From Parapedobacter koreensis (lineage in GTDB: Bacteria > Bacteroidota > Bacteroidia > Sphingobacteriales > Sphingobacteriaceae): DNA of 64,000 nucleotides. Shown piece after piece: positions 1-8,167 of the stretch. The position numbers and the translations under genes were made by a program. The number at the start of each line of letters is the position of its first letter. Position 1 is the stretch's first letter. The stretch covers positions 1-64,000 of the forward strand of contig NZ_FNZR01000014.1 of assembly GCF_900109365.1 (NCBI RefSeq), read 5' to 3'. The notes under the pieces were generated by a model. It was given only the letters and a program-made list of their open reading frames with translations, had not been told where the DNA came from and did no database searches.

Positions 1-197
1 TTGAGTCTTTAAGCTCGTAGAGGAAATTCTTTTATATCTCTCTTTAGTACAGAGAGTGGTTTGTTTTGTGTTTTTAATTTATAGAGGAAATATACTAATA
101 TTTATAGCAACAAAGCAAATTTATTTTTACTTTTTTGCCTGTAAGGCATACATTGATATCAGTTGACATTTCTGTTGTTATTTTATTTTCAATATAT

Positions 198-228
198 TTT
201 GAAAATACAGAAACTTCAATTACATTTG
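198..228 (+). promoter_or_regulatory. Bacteroidota-type promoter of the GbsR-like operon
   Basis: TTTG at 198-201, a 19-base spacer and TACATTTG at 221-228 match the Bacteroidota -33/-7 consensus exactly. The box ends 22 bases before the ATG at 251, so the leader is short. The bases before 198 are AT-rich and hold no gene that I can see. Confidence 0.7.
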
Positions 229-250
229 TCCTATCAAAAAATAAATCGTT

Positions 251-757
251 ATGGACTTACAAGCATCCAAACAGCAATTCATCGATACCTGGGGTGCCTT
301 AGGCACTGAATGGGGCATCAACAAATCAGTTGCACAAGTACAAGCCTTACTGCTGGCTTCCACCAATCCATTGTCCACGGATGAAATCATGGACATGCTC
401 AAGATATCACGTGGCAACGCCAATATGAGCCTTCGTCAATTAGTGGACTACGGTATTATCTACAAGAAGGTAATCGCGGGCGACCGTAAGGAGTATTTTG
501 TAGCAGAAAAAGACATTTTCAAATGGGCAATGAAAATTGCTTCGATGCGCAAACAACGGGAAATAGACCCTGTCATGGGGGTACTAGCCGACATCCGCAA
601 AGCAACTGAAGCTGATCGATCCGACGACGGGAAGGATTTCTACGAGGTGGTTTCGGGTATTCAATCATTCGTTGACCAATTGAGCAAAATTGCAGATAAG
701 CTTATTCAATCCAACCGTAGCGAGTTGTTGCTTAAATTACTGAAAGCCCTCATATGA
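251..757 (+). CDS. GbsR/MarR-like transcriptional regulator
   Basis: A 168-residue protein with a winged helix at about residues 25-90. The motif ISRGNANMSLRQLVDYGIIYK is recognition helix plus wing, typical of the GbsR branch of MarR-like regulators, and a helical C-terminal dimerisation part follows. The known member GbsR controls osmoprotectant genes in Bacillus, but the ligand here cannot be inferred. The stop overlaps the start of the next gene (754) by four bases, so it is co-translated with two small membrane proteins that it may control. Family assignment is firm, target unknown. Confidence 0.8.
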   Translation: MDLQASKQQFIDTWGALGTEWGINKSVAQVQALLLASTNPLSTDEIMDMLKISRGNANMSLRQLVDYGIIYKKVIAGDRKEYFVAEKDIFKWAMKIASMRKQREIDPVMGVLADIRKATEADRSDDGKDFYEVVSGIQSFVDQLSKIADKLIQSNRSELLLKLLKALI

Positions 758-1134
758 CAGCTATGAACCATAATATCCTCGCTTATTTCATCTACGGCCT
801 TGTAACCAGTTACATTATTATCAGCGTAGGTAGGTTTTGTCATCGAAATGGACGGGTATTTATCCTTCGCCTATTTCAAGGCAACGCATCGCTCGCAGAT
901 ACGACCAACAACCTACTTTTAGTAGCCTATTGTTTGTTTAATATAGGCTATGCTATTATCCAATTTAGCTTTTGGCAACCGGTAGCTAATATGAACGTGT
1001 TGCTGTATTCCATTGCAGAGAAGACTGGTTTACTCGTGCTTATTCTGGCCGTCACGCATTATTTTAACATTGCGCTCATTTATTGGTTGTCCAAACGTTT
1101 CATACACGCACATATTCAAACAAAAACCCCATAG
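754..1134 (+). CDS. Small integral membrane protein, paralogue A
   Basis: A 126-residue protein with about four hydrophobic segments (residues 9-27, 55-75, 85-105 and a weak last one). I recognise no named family. It aligns by eye with its downstream neighbour, also 126 residues: both have a LFQG/IFAG turn, then an NNLLLVAY-LFNIGYAI versus NSLFKIGF-LLNVGFAL segment, and a final N-x-x-L-aromatic helix ending in a basic tail. It overlaps the regulator by four bases and is clearly in the same operon. Function unknown; a two-subunit membrane complex is one possibility. Confidence 0.7.
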   Translation: MTAMNHNILAYFIYGLVTSYIIISVGRFCHRNGRVFILRLFQGNASLADTTNNLLLVAYCLFNIGYAIIQFSFWQPVANMNVLLYSIAEKTGLLVLILAVTHYFNIALIYWLSKRFIHAHIQTKTP

Positions 1135-1136
1135 TC

Positions 1137-1517
1137 ATGGAAAATCTTATCATCATTGCTTACATTATCTATTTGCCTTTGGCCATTGCACTCACGTTAT
1201 ATGTGGCACATACGTTATTCAAAAACAGTATCGTCTATATGGAAGATATCTTTGCCGGAAGAAAAGAAGTGGCAATGGCTACCAATAGCCTCTTTAAGAT
1301 TGGCTTTTACCTGCTTAATGTCGGATTTGCATTGTACATCCTTAAGATTGGGTACACCCTGCTCTCTGCACAGGAAATTATCGAAGTGCTTTCCCTCAAA
1401 CTTGGTGGGTTCAGTATTTACTTAGGCCTGACGCTTTTCCTCAACATGTACCTGTTTTTCCGAGGCAAACGTGTAGCTAAGCAACGTAGGCTTAATGCCG
1501 ACACGCCTGTACACTAA
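1137..1517 (+). CDS. Small integral membrane protein, paralogue B
   Basis: A 126-residue protein when started at the ATG at 1137, two bases after the stop of paralogue A. A longer in-frame start at 1083 would overlap that gene by 52 bases and is less likely. It has four predicted membrane helices and a basic C-terminus (GKRVAKQRR). It resembles its neighbour in length, spacing and helix motifs, so the pair arose by tandem duplication. Third and last gene of the GbsR-like operon. Function unknown. Confidence 0.7.
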   Translation: MENLIIIAYIIYLPLAIALTLYVAHTLFKNSIVYMEDIFAGRKEVAMATNSLFKIGFYLLNVGFALYILKIGYTLLSAQEIIEVLSLKLGGFSIYLGLTLFLNMYLFFRGKRVAKQRRLNADTPVH

Positions 1518-1522
1518 ACCAA

Positions 1523-2287
1523 TCAGCCACGGTACATGTCCAATGCGATAATCTCCTTCTTGTACGCAGGCGGGAGTATCGCATTTTTCAGTAGTGATTT
1601 GATCCGGATTACCCGGCTCCATTTGTACAAATTCAACATGATGAGCGCAAAAGGGCTGTTTCCAAGATCCAGCAGTTCATTTACTTTCGCGGGAACCAGC
1701 AGCGCTTGGGCTAGTTTTAAAACCAGGTACCTCAACCAACCCAAATGCCCCCTGTATTGGCGATAAAGATCCTTGGTAAAATCGCCATTCAACAAGTTTT
1801 CGTGCAGCGCTGCCGCCCGCATGAGCGACCATTGCTGATAGTCCGCAGGCAAATCGCCGATTTCCATACGCGATCCCACACGCCGAAAAACGTTGAACAC
1901 CTCTTCCTTTTCCTCCAGGCTCAATTTCCTTTCCAGTAGCTCATAAGACCGTATGGAATAATCGATCAGCATGAATAAAACATCACGATAAGCCCAATCG
2001 GGGATACTTTTCCCCCGTTGTTGTTCCACCCCTTTATGGATAGCCGAAATCTTGTCGATGGCATGCATTGCCCCATCATCGGTGGCAAACACAATCTGGC
2101 GTGCATAAGAAACCGTGGAAAACAACCGCTTGAGCGGATCAGCAGGAAGACGCCCCGTAAAGTAAAGCCAATCCACAGCTTTGTTCAAAGCAAATTCCGC
2201 AGCCGCTCCCGCAAAGACCAATAGGATCACATCCCCATTTCCCCAGATCCGGCGGACGATTGACTCCTTACCCACAAAATACGCCAT
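1523..2287 (-). CDS. Oxygenase MpaB-like family protein (DUF2236)
   Basis: A 254-residue protein of the DUF2236 / MpaB-rubber oxygenase fold, a helical family of which some members carry haem. Seen here: an N-terminal GNGDVILLVFAGAAAE segment, the R-LFSTVSYARQIVF stretch, and the A-D/H-KISAIHKGV-type helix that usually supplies metal or haem ligands, followed by YRDVLFMLIDYSIRSYELL. The chosen start is ATG at 2287; a GTG two codons upstream is also open. It converges on the small membrane protein operon with only five bases between stops. The substrate is unknown. Confidence 0.65.
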   Translation of the reverse strand: MAYFVGKESIVRRIWGNGDVILLVFAGAAAEFALNKAVDWLYFTGRLPADPLKRLFSTVSYARQIVFATDDGAMHAIDKISAIHKGVEQQRGKSIPDWAYRDVLFMLIDYSIRSYELLERKLSLEEKEEVFNVFRRVGSRMEIGDLPADYQQWSLMRAAALHENLLNGDFTKDLYRQYRGHLGWLRYLVLKLAQALLVPAKVNELLDLGNSPFALIMLNLYKWSRVIRIKSLLKNAILPPAYKKEIIALDMYRG

Positions 2288-2337
2288 ATGCACTAAAATA
2301 TTTCTTCCAATTCTTGCAAATTTACAATTTCTATTTA

Positions 2338-2354
2338 ACTTTGAAAAAAAAAGT
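2338..2354 (+). promoter_or_regulatory. Palindrome ACTTTG-N5-AAAAGT before the membrane protein / regulator operon
   Basis: A 17-base imperfect palindrome, one mismatch from the perfect ACTTTG-N5-CAAAGT copy at 3328-3344. It lies 10 bases upstream of the ATG at 2365. I infer it is an operator for the winged-helix protein encoded in the same operon. Confidence 0.4.
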
Positions 2355-2364
2355 ACTTTCTACA

Positions 2365-2991
2365 ATGAAAGAAGAAAAGGATTACATCCGAGACCTTGCC
2401 GAGATACGTTCCATGATGGAGCGTACCTCCAAATTTCTGTCGCTATCGGGTTGGGCGGGTATCATGGCCGGTTGCTATGCGCTCATCGGAGCTTATATCG
2501 CACACCAATTCCACGATTTCAATCCTGGGCAGCTGGACTACGATGCCACGGTATCCGGAAAGGGGTACGCCTCGATATCGGGTGTCCTCGTCTTGGCCGT
2601 GTCAATACTCATTTTGGCCATAGGCACGGCTATTTTCCTTTCTTACAAGAAAGCCAATAAACGAGGAGAAAAAGCCTGGAACGCCACATCCAAAAGGCTG
2701 CTGGCCAGTATGTCCGTACCGCTTGTCTCCGGTGGGGTGCTCATCCTTGTGCTGATCGCCAACGGGTTGATAGGCCTCATCGCGCCGCTTACACTCCTGT
2801 TTTATGGCCTGGCCCTGTATAATGCCAGCAGATTCACCTACGCAGAAGTGCGGACATTGGGGCTTATCGAGATCGGCCTCGGCCTCATCAGTGCATACTT
2901 CATCGGCTACGGCCTGCTGTTCTGGGCGCTGGGCTTCGGGCTATTGCATATTATTTACGGCATTTATCTCCATTACAAGTACGAGCGGTGA
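2365..2991 (+). CDS. Multi-pass inner membrane protein, function unknown
   Basis: A 208-residue protein with six or so membrane helices (about residues 22-42, 68-92, 116-135, 139-160, 170-190, 190-205) after a charged, soluble N-terminal helix (MKEEKDYIRDLAEIRSMMERT). The start at 2365 is preferred because the longer frame back to 2260 runs through the promoter region. The stop overlaps the GTG start of the winged-helix gene, so the two are translationally coupled. This arrangement of membrane protein, regulator and DUF4153 protein is common in Bacteroidota, but no biochemical role is established that I know of. Confidence 0.7.
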   Translation: MKEEKDYIRDLAEIRSMMERTSKFLSLSGWAGIMAGCYALIGAYIAHQFHDFNPGQLDYDATVSGKGYASISGVLVLAVSILILAIGTAIFLSYKKANKRGEKAWNATSKRLLASMSVPLVSGGVLILVLIANGLIGLIAPLTLLFYGLALYNASRFTYAEVRTLGLIEIGLGLISAYFIGYGLLFWALGFGLLHIIYGIYLHYKYER

Positions 2992-3287
2992 AAATACAAA
3001 TTGATGGTTTACATAAAGCCTTTGAAAGCAGGATCCGGCTGGGCATCATGTCAGCACTTGCGGTCAATGATATGCTCGACTTCAATTCATTGAAAGAATT
3101 CCTTGATTTGACCGATGGCAACTTGGCGAGCCACATCAAAGCCTTGGAGAAAGAAGCGTTTATCGGCATAAAAAAATCATTCATCGGCAAAAAGCCGAAT
3201 ACCCAATACTTTATGACCGAAGAAGGGAAAAATGCCTTTGACGACCACCTGAAAGCCTTGGAAAAATTAATCAACACGCATAAATAA
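2988..3287 (+). CDS. Winged-helix transcriptional regulator
   Basis: A 99-residue single-domain winged-helix protein. The order is helix (FESRIRLGIMSAL), LDFNSLKEFLDLTDGNLASHIKALEKEAFI as helix-turn-helix, then the wing FIGKKPNTQYFMTEEGKNAF. This is the short ArsR/MarR-like form that usually represses its own operon. It begins with GTG at 2988, overlapping the TGA of the upstream membrane protein. The two related palindromes at 2338 and 3328, in front of the genes on either side, are the natural candidate operators. That link is inference. Confidence 0.8.
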   Translation: MKIQIDGLHKAFESRIRLGIMSALAVNDMLDFNSLKEFLDLTDGNLASHIKALEKEAFIGIKKSFIGKKPNTQYFMTEEGKNAFDDHLKALEKLINTHK

Positions 3288-3327
3288 CAACATCATGATC
3301 ATGCATAGGCCTTTTTTTTCGCCAAAT

Positions 3328-3344
3328 ACTTTGAATTACAAAGT
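3328..3344 (+). promoter_or_regulatory. Perfect palindrome ACTTTG-N5-CAAAGT before the DUF4153 gene
   Basis: Perfect 6-5-6 inverted repeat 62 bases before the ATG at 3406. A related copy lies at 2338-2354. The left arm includes an ACTTTG that could also be the 3' half of a -7 box, so a bound protein would block transcription. Confidence 0.5.
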
Positions 3345-3405
3345 TCTTTTAATAAAATAATTCACAACAGCTAAAAATCAGTTAAACAACAATCAAAGCA
3401 ACATC

Positions 3406-4650
3406 ATGAAGGACAAAATTCTTATCCATATCAATGACCCCAAACAACTTGAGAAGTTGTACCGGGCAGACAAATCAGGTTTTAAGCGGGCGTTCACGTC
3501 GCTGTATCCGGAGCTCGAAGACCGCATCCTTGCCGACTATTGGAATGAGCGGCTAAATTATGTCGACGGGGATATTTCCTGGGGCAGCAGCAAAGATCTT
3601 ATCACCGTGCTCATTGCCGTCGTGCTTGCGGGATTGCTTGCAAAACTACCCGCCTTCCTGCCGGTAGACGAAGCGTTTTTTTACACGCGAAACACGGGCT
3701 TCATTGTTTTTCCACTGCTGTCGGCTTACTTTGCCTGGAAGAATAGGCTGTCACCCAAAAAAATGCTATTTCCTGCCGGTATCATGCTTGTGGGCCTGCT
3801 CGTCATCAACTTTCTTCCCAATGAAAAGGAAAGCGACACCTTACTGCTATCGTGCCTTCATCTTCCGTTTGTGCTATGGTCGATGTTGGGTATCGTTTTC
3901 GTTGGCAAGGTGGGAAATGACAGCGAAAAGCGGCTTGGCTTTTTGACGTACAACGGGGATCTGCTCGTCATGATGGCCCTCATCCTATTGTCTGGTGCAA
4001 TCCTAAGCAGTCTTACCGTTGGGCTTTTCTCGTTGATTGGTTTTAACATTGGTGAATTCTATTTTAAAAATGTGGGAATTGTCGGGCTTGCAGCCGCGCC
4101 CCTTGTAGGCACTTACCTTACCCGGACCAATCCACAGCTCGTAGGCAAGGTTTCTCCGGTGATTGCCAAAATATTCAGCCCATTGGTGCTGGTCATGCTT
4201 ATCGTTTACCTCATAGCAACGGCCTATTCGGGCAAAGATCCGTACAACGACCGCGAATTCCTGCTGATTTTCAATGCATTGTTAGTCGGTGTCATGGCCC
4301 TCATCTTTTTCGCTATCGCCGAAACAACCAAGGCAACCAAAAGCCGGGCAGCGATCTGGATCCTTTTCCTCTTGGCCGTGGTCACCATCATCGCGAATAG
4401 TATTGCGCTATCTGCCATTTCATTCCGGATTTCGGAATGGGGAATCACCCCCAACAGGGCGGCGGTACTGGGTGCCAATGCATTGATTTTAGTCAATCTC
4501 CTGCTTGTAACCATACAACTCTTCAGGGTGTTGTTTAAAAAAGCAGATACCAGCGCGGTCGGCAAAGTCATTGCATTCTATCTGCCCGTCTATTGCCTTT
4601 GGGCAATGATTGTGACCTTTCTATTTCCACTATTATTCGGTTTTGCCTAA
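3406..4650 (+). CDS. DUF4153-type polytopic membrane protein
   Basis: A 414-residue protein with a soluble N-terminal 65 residues (LEKLYRADKSGFKRAFTSLYPEL) followed by about ten to twelve hydrophobic segments to the end. The pattern of paired helices with short loops and the FLTYNGDLLVMMALILLSGAILSSLTVGLF segment fit the DUF4153 family. It is separated from the winged-helix gene by 118 bases containing a palindrome, so it may have its own regulated promoter. No catalytic motif is visible. Function unknown. Confidence 0.65.
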   Translation: MKDKILIHINDPKQLEKLYRADKSGFKRAFTSLYPELEDRILADYWNERLNYVDGDISWGSSKDLITVLIAVVLAGLLAKLPAFLPVDEAFFYTRNTGFIVFPLLSAYFAWKNRLSPKKMLFPAGIMLVGLLVINFLPNEKESDTLLLSCLHLPFVLWSMLGIVFVGKVGNDSEKRLGFLTYNGDLLVMMALILLSGAILSSLTVGLFSLIGFNIGEFYFKNVGIVGLAAAPLVGTYLTRTNPQLVGKVSPVIAKIFSPLVLVMLIVYLIATAYSGKDPYNDREFLLIFNALLVGVMALIFFAIAETTKATKSRAAIWILFLLAVVTIIANSIALSAISFRISEWGITPNRAAVLGANALILVNLLLVTIQLFRVLFKKADTSAVGKVIAFYLPVYCLWAMIVTFLFPLLFGFA

Positions 4651-4671
4651 TGGAATTTTTTTAAAAAATAT

Positions 4672-4702
4672 TTTGCTTAGTGTACAAAATACACTACCTT
4701 TG
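4672..4702 (+). promoter_or_regulatory. Promoter with internal operator, small RNA copy 1
   Basis: TTTG at 4672-4675, a 19-base spacer and TACCTTTG at 4695-4702 give a perfect Bacteroidota promoter. Between and overlapping the boxes is the palindrome TAGTGTA-N5-TACACTA at 4678-4696, whose last two bases are the TA of the -7 box. A protein bound there would exclude RNA polymerase. Copies 2 and 3 keep the same layout base for base in both arms. Confidence 0.7.
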
Positions 4703-4775
4703 TAGCTTCATAATTTAGGTTTATAATTGGTTAGTTAAAAAAGTCTCCATCCTCCCCGTTTGGAGACTTTTTTTA
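4703..4775 (+). ncRNA. Putative small RNA, copy 1 of 3
   Basis: About 70 bases from the predicted start to the end of a T-run. The 5' part (TAGCTTCATAATTTAGG, then TTTATAATTGGTTAG) is shared with copies 2 and 3. It ends in a 12-base perfect hairpin, AAAAAAGTCTCC (4737-4748) with GGAGACTTTTTT (4762-4773), around a 13-base C-rich loop containing CCTCCCCG. Relative to the other copies the stem has changed on both arms (GTCTCC/GGAGAC versus GTTTCC/GGAAAC), so pairing is conserved. No open reading frame of note. It ends five bases before the stop of the opposing isomerase gene. An independent terminator alone would not need the conserved promoter. Confidence 0.55.
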
Positions 4776-4778
4776 TGT

Positions 4779-5675
4779 TCAGCCCACATCGCAGATTGTT
4801 ATCGCTTGTTTCAAGGAAGCCAATGGATCCGGCCGCTTGGGAATAAATTCTTGGGCTACGTGTCCCTTAAACCCCGTTTCTACAATCGCCTTCATAATAG
4901 CCGGATAGTTGAGTTCCTGCGTCTCATCAATTTCATTCCGGCCGGGCACGCCCCCGGTGTGGTAATGCGCAATGTAAGGGCTGTATTTCCGGATGGTAGC
5001 AATTACGTCGCCTTCCATGATCTGCATGTGGTAGATATCATAAAGCAGCTTAAAGCGTTCGGATCCCATTTCATCACATACCGCCACGCCCCAGGCCGTA
5101 TGATCGCATTGGTAATCGGGGTGATCCACCTTGCTGTTCAGCAGCTCCATCACCAAGGTGACGCCGTGCTTTTCCGCCGTATCCATCAACCGTTTCAAGC
5201 CGCTGGCACAATTCCTGATGCCCTGCTCATCATCCAGCCCGTTGCGGTTGCCCGAAAAGCAGATAAGTTGATCATAACCGGCGGCGGCAACCTTGGGAAT
5301 CATCGTTTCATAGTTCGCTACCAGTTCATCGTGGAGCCTGGGGTCGTTGAACCCTTCCGTAATGCCCTTACCGGCCCCATGCGGCAAAGCAGCATGCAGG
5401 CCATATTGCTCCAGCACCGGCCATTCATCCGGCCCCACCAAGTCAATACCCGATATACCCATGTCCTTCGCTGCTTGGCAGAGATCTGCCAACGGGATGG
5501 ACGGATAACACCACCGACAAACCGAATGATTGATTTTACCTTGCAACGCAAAGGGGAGGGCTGTTTCGGCAGCGGATATGCGGTGAAACATGCTGTTGGC
5601 CAGCATTGCGGTTCCGGAGGCAGCGACGGCTTTCAAAGCACTTCTTCTTGACCAAATTTGAGGTGTGGGTTTCAT
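4779..5675 (-). CDS. Sugar phosphate isomerase/epimerase family protein (hydroxypyruvate isomerase-like), exported
   Basis: A 298-residue xylose-isomerase-like TIM barrel. The N-terminus has a twin-arginine signal (WSRRSALKAVAASGTAML) ending near residue 30, so the protein is predicted to be exported folded. Barrel motifs include GISGIDLVGPDEWP, the metal-ligand Glu in VTLVMELLNSKVDHPDY, FKLLYDIYHMQIMEGD and HVAQEFIPKR, as in hydroxypyruvate isomerase relatives. Start at 5675 is chosen because the twin-arginine motif follows it directly. It stands alone between small RNA copies 1 and 2; its promoter must lie close to that of copy 2, which fires in the opposite direction. Substrate not determinable. 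Confidence 0.75.
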   Translation of the reverse strand: MKPTPQIWSRRSALKAVAASGTAMLANSMFHRISAAETALPFALQGKINHSVCRWCYPSIPLADLCQAAKDMGISGIDLVGPDEWPVLEQYGLHAALPHGAGKGITEGFNDPRLHDELVANYETMIPKVAAAGYDQLICFSGNRNGLDDEQGIRNCASGLKRLMDTAEKHGVTLVMELLNSKVDHPDYQCDHTAWGVAVCDEMGSERFKLLYDIYHMQIMEGDVIATIRKYSPYIAHYHTGGVPGRNEIDETQELNYPAIMKAIVETGFKGHVAQEFIPKRPDPLASLKQAITICDVG

Positions 5676-5783
5676 TGGTTCATTATTTTGCGATGTGTCA
5701 AACTTACTAAAAGCCGCTCGGATATGCAATTGTCGCTCACGAATCACCCGCTGCCGGCCACGTCAAAAAAAATTTATATTTTT

Positions 5784-5814
5784 TTTGCATAGTGTAAAAA
5801 ATACACTATCTTTG
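5784..5814 (+). promoter_or_regulatory. Promoter with internal operator, small RNA copy 2
   Basis: TTTG at 5784-5787, a 19-base spacer and TATCTTTG at 5807-5814. The palindrome TAGTGTA-AAAAA-TACACTA occupies 5790-5808, in the same position relative to the boxes as in copies 1 and 3. Confidence 0.7.
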
Positions 5815-5888
5815 TAGCATCATAATTTAGGTTTATAATTGGTTAGTAAAGGTTTCCATTCTCCCCGTTTGGAAACCTTTCGTTTTTT
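5815..5888 (+). ncRNA. Putative small RNA, copy 2 of 3
   Basis: Same layout as copy 1: shared 5' segment TAATTTAGGTTTATAATTGG, then the hairpin AAAGGTTTCC (5848-5857) with GGAAACCTTT (5871-5880), 13-base loop with CTCCCCG, and a TTTCGTTTTTT tail that marks transcription on the + strand. It ends about 17 bases before the stop codon of the opposing permease gene at 5905. It is almost identical to copy 3. Confidence 0.55.
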
Positions 5889-5904
5889 AGTCCCTGCCTG
5901 AATA

Positions 5905-8166
5905 TTATCGACGCCTCCTGCGGATCAATATCATCACGCCGATGGAAGCGATCAGTGCGGGCACCACGGCAATAAGCAAGATCTGCTGTTGCTTGATCTG
6001 CGTGCGGCCTACCGTGATGGTGCGGTCGGTCGCCCGTTCGGTATTGGGACTATAGGGATATTCGCCATCAGAAAACCACCGGAATAGCCGCCCGATGACA
6101 AAACTGGCATTTTGTACACCATACCGCTGGGCGATTTCCCGATTTCCCATGAAATCGGCATCGCCTGACAGGATGATGCGCTGCTCGCGCTTACCTACCC
6201 GACGGTACAACGCGGCCAACAGCAGGTGCTGCGCACGGGCATCCTGTGTGGAATCAAACACCACGGGCTCATTGGCGAGATCAAACGGGCCAAGTTTCCG
6301 CCACGAAGCGGGGCGGCTGGTCAGCAGCGGCACCACCGTAAAATGTGTGCTATCGACCACTTCCAACGGCGCCGCTCCGGGCATGCCTACCGTTGCCCCT
6401 TCAAAAAAGCCGAACCCAAGGCTATCCGCCTGCGGTGCAAACTGGGCTTCAATTCTATCCAGTTCGTTATAAGCGCTCTCCTGCAATACCGTACCTTCCC
6501 CCAGCCGCATGCCCAGCATCTCAGCAATGGGATTGATTAGGTGCTGCTTGCCGGGTTCTCCAGCAAGCAGCAGATTACCGCCCCCGGCAATGTATGCAGC
6601 TATCTTAGTGAGTTCCGTAGCACCATAAGCCTCCAGGGGGTCAGCGATGATGAGTGCGCCAAGGGTGGCCGGTATGGCAGCTACCTGCCGAAGGTCTACC
6701 ACATGGGGTTCGAAACCTTGGTTGATAAGCGAAGCACGGACAGCGCGCCCCTTAGCCACCAGTTGATAAGCACCATCCGCCGCCTTATCCAAGCTGCGTT
6801 CCTGATGGCCCGTAAGCACCCATACGGGGGTGGGACCGTCCAGTAGCCGTTTGACGGCGGCCATTACTTCCGCCTCGCCGGGGTACTGGAAAAGGTCGTC
6901 ATACATCCGGAGCGGGGTGTACCTGCCGTCATATTCCAGCATGCGCACAAAGGTATTGCCTTCGTCAGACAAATCGATACGCCTCCGGATTTGCGCGGGT
7001 GACAATACCCTATCAAAATCAAAGCCCCGTACACCTGCCACTTCGCGAGCCTGCTCCTTTAAGGTACGCGTAGTATCCAGTCCGTACGGTACGGAGTCGT
7101 AATAGGTGATGTAATCCAACTGCATGTGCGGGAGAAAGCGCTGTAAGCGTTCAAAACGGCGCTGGTCGCTAATCCGGTTGCTGGGCTCGCCAAATGCCAC
7201 ATTCCGATCAAGCAAGTTGGTATAGGTGGTGAGCTTTACGGGCTTTTCCAGTCGCTGGAGCAGCTGCTGGGATTTCGTGCTGAACGTTTGGTCTTGTATG
7301 CGCGTGGTATCCCAATACCCGATGAACGGCGAGCGCGAACTGCAATAGGCAATGCCCACCAACAGTGCCGATAGGGATACATGGACGGTCATACGGCGAT
7401 ACCAAGGGCGATGCTGCCGGCTATGGGATAGCTTCACGATCGTCAGGCTAAGGAAATAGGCGACCAAAGCGACCAAATAAAGCACGTCCCTGCTGGTCAC
7501 GAGCCCATTGATAAGCCCCTCCACCTTACCGGAGAGCGACAGCCAATAGGCCATATCGCGCAGCACATCAGTACCTTGCCAGAGGCTACCCACATGATTA
7601 AAAGCCGCCAATACGGCCAATGTGCCCACGGCCGCCACCAGTGGATAGCCTGTAAGGCTCGATAGCAGCAGCCCAATGGCCGAATATACGCACAACAACA
7701 CGTAAAGCGCCATGATACCCGCCAGCACAAAGCGCACATCCAGTGCCTGCACCGACCAGCAGGCCGCCGGCAAGTACAGCAGCACGACACCGCAGAGCAA
7801 TAGTCCATATACCGCCATTGCGGCAAACTTGCCCAGCACAACCTGCACCGAAGTGACCGGCGACGATTGAAGCAGCTTTATCGATCCACTGGCGATTTCA
7901 CGGCTGAGCAGGCCCATCGTCAGCAACGGCACGTAGAGGTACAAGTAGGTAGATACCTGTGTGAGCAGCCCCTCCTCGCCCGCAAATAAAACCCGCGTGA
8001 GCACATTCAGCGGCCGCCCCAGTTGCTGGGCCGTTTCTTGCGCATAGAGTATACCGGTATAGGTGATCCCTCCCTGCACGGCAAAAACCACCAGCAACAA
8101 CCAGGCAATGGGCGAATAAAACAATACCGCCAGCTCTAACCGCGCTATCCGACCGATCTTCCGCAT
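5905..8166 (-). CDS. ABC permease fused to GldG-like domain (second copy)
   Basis: A 753-residue protein. Residues 1-240 form an ABC-2 type permease with six helices (GldF-like: YSPIAWLLLVVFAVQGG, LLTMGLLSREIASGSIKLLQSSPVTSVQVVLGKF). After a seventh helix comes a GldG-like extracytoplasmic domain (about 280-720) with LIIADPLEAYGATEL and GGNLLLAGEP, and a last helix with a basic tail at 725-753. In gliding Bacteroidota GldF and GldG are separate; here they are one chain. Start at 8166 lies one base after the ATPase stop. A paralogue of the same design is encoded on the other side of the ATPase, so the transporter may be a heterodimer. Cargo unknown. Confidence 0.75.
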   Translation of the reverse strand: MRKIGRIARLELAVLFYSPIAWLLLVVFAVQGGITYTGILYAQETAQQLGRPLNVLTRVLFAGEEGLLTQVSTYLYLYVPLLTMGLLSREIASGSIKLLQSSPVTSVQVVLGKFAAMAVYGLLLCGVVLLYLPAACWSVQALDVRFVLAGIMALYVLLCVYSAIGLLLSSLTGYPLVAAVGTLAVLAAFNHVGSLWQGTDVLRDMAYWLSLSGKVEGLINGLVTSRDVLYLVALVAYFLSLTIVKLSHSRQHRPWYRRMTVHVSLSALLVGIAYCSSRSPFIGYWDTTRIQDQTFSTKSQQLLQRLEKPVKLTTYTNLLDRNVAFGEPSNRISDQRRFERLQRFLPHMQLDYITYYDSVPYGLDTTRTLKEQAREVAGVRGFDFDRVLSPAQIRRRIDLSDEGNTFVRMLEYDGRYTPLRMYDDLFQYPGEAEVMAAVKRLLDGPTPVWVLTGHQERSLDKAADGAYQLVAKGRAVRASLINQGFEPHVVDLRQVAAIPATLGALIIADPLEAYGATELTKIAAYIAGGGNLLLAGEPGKQHLINPIAEMLGMRLGEGTVLQESAYNELDRIEAQFAPQADSLGFGFFEGATVGMPGAAPLEVVDSTHFTVVPLLTSRPASWRKLGPFDLANEPVVFDSTQDARAQHLLLAALYRRVGKREQRIILSGDADFMGNREIAQRYGVQNASFVIGRLFRWFSDGEYPYSPNTERATDRTITVGRTQIKQQQILLIAVVPALIASIGVMILIRRRRR

Positions 8167-8167
8167 A

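Noticed and set aside
5815-5888. The small RNA hairpin as a simple terminator of the minus-strand gene
   Set aside because: On the minus strand the stem is followed by ACTAACC rather than a T-run, and a perfect + strand promoter precedes each copy.
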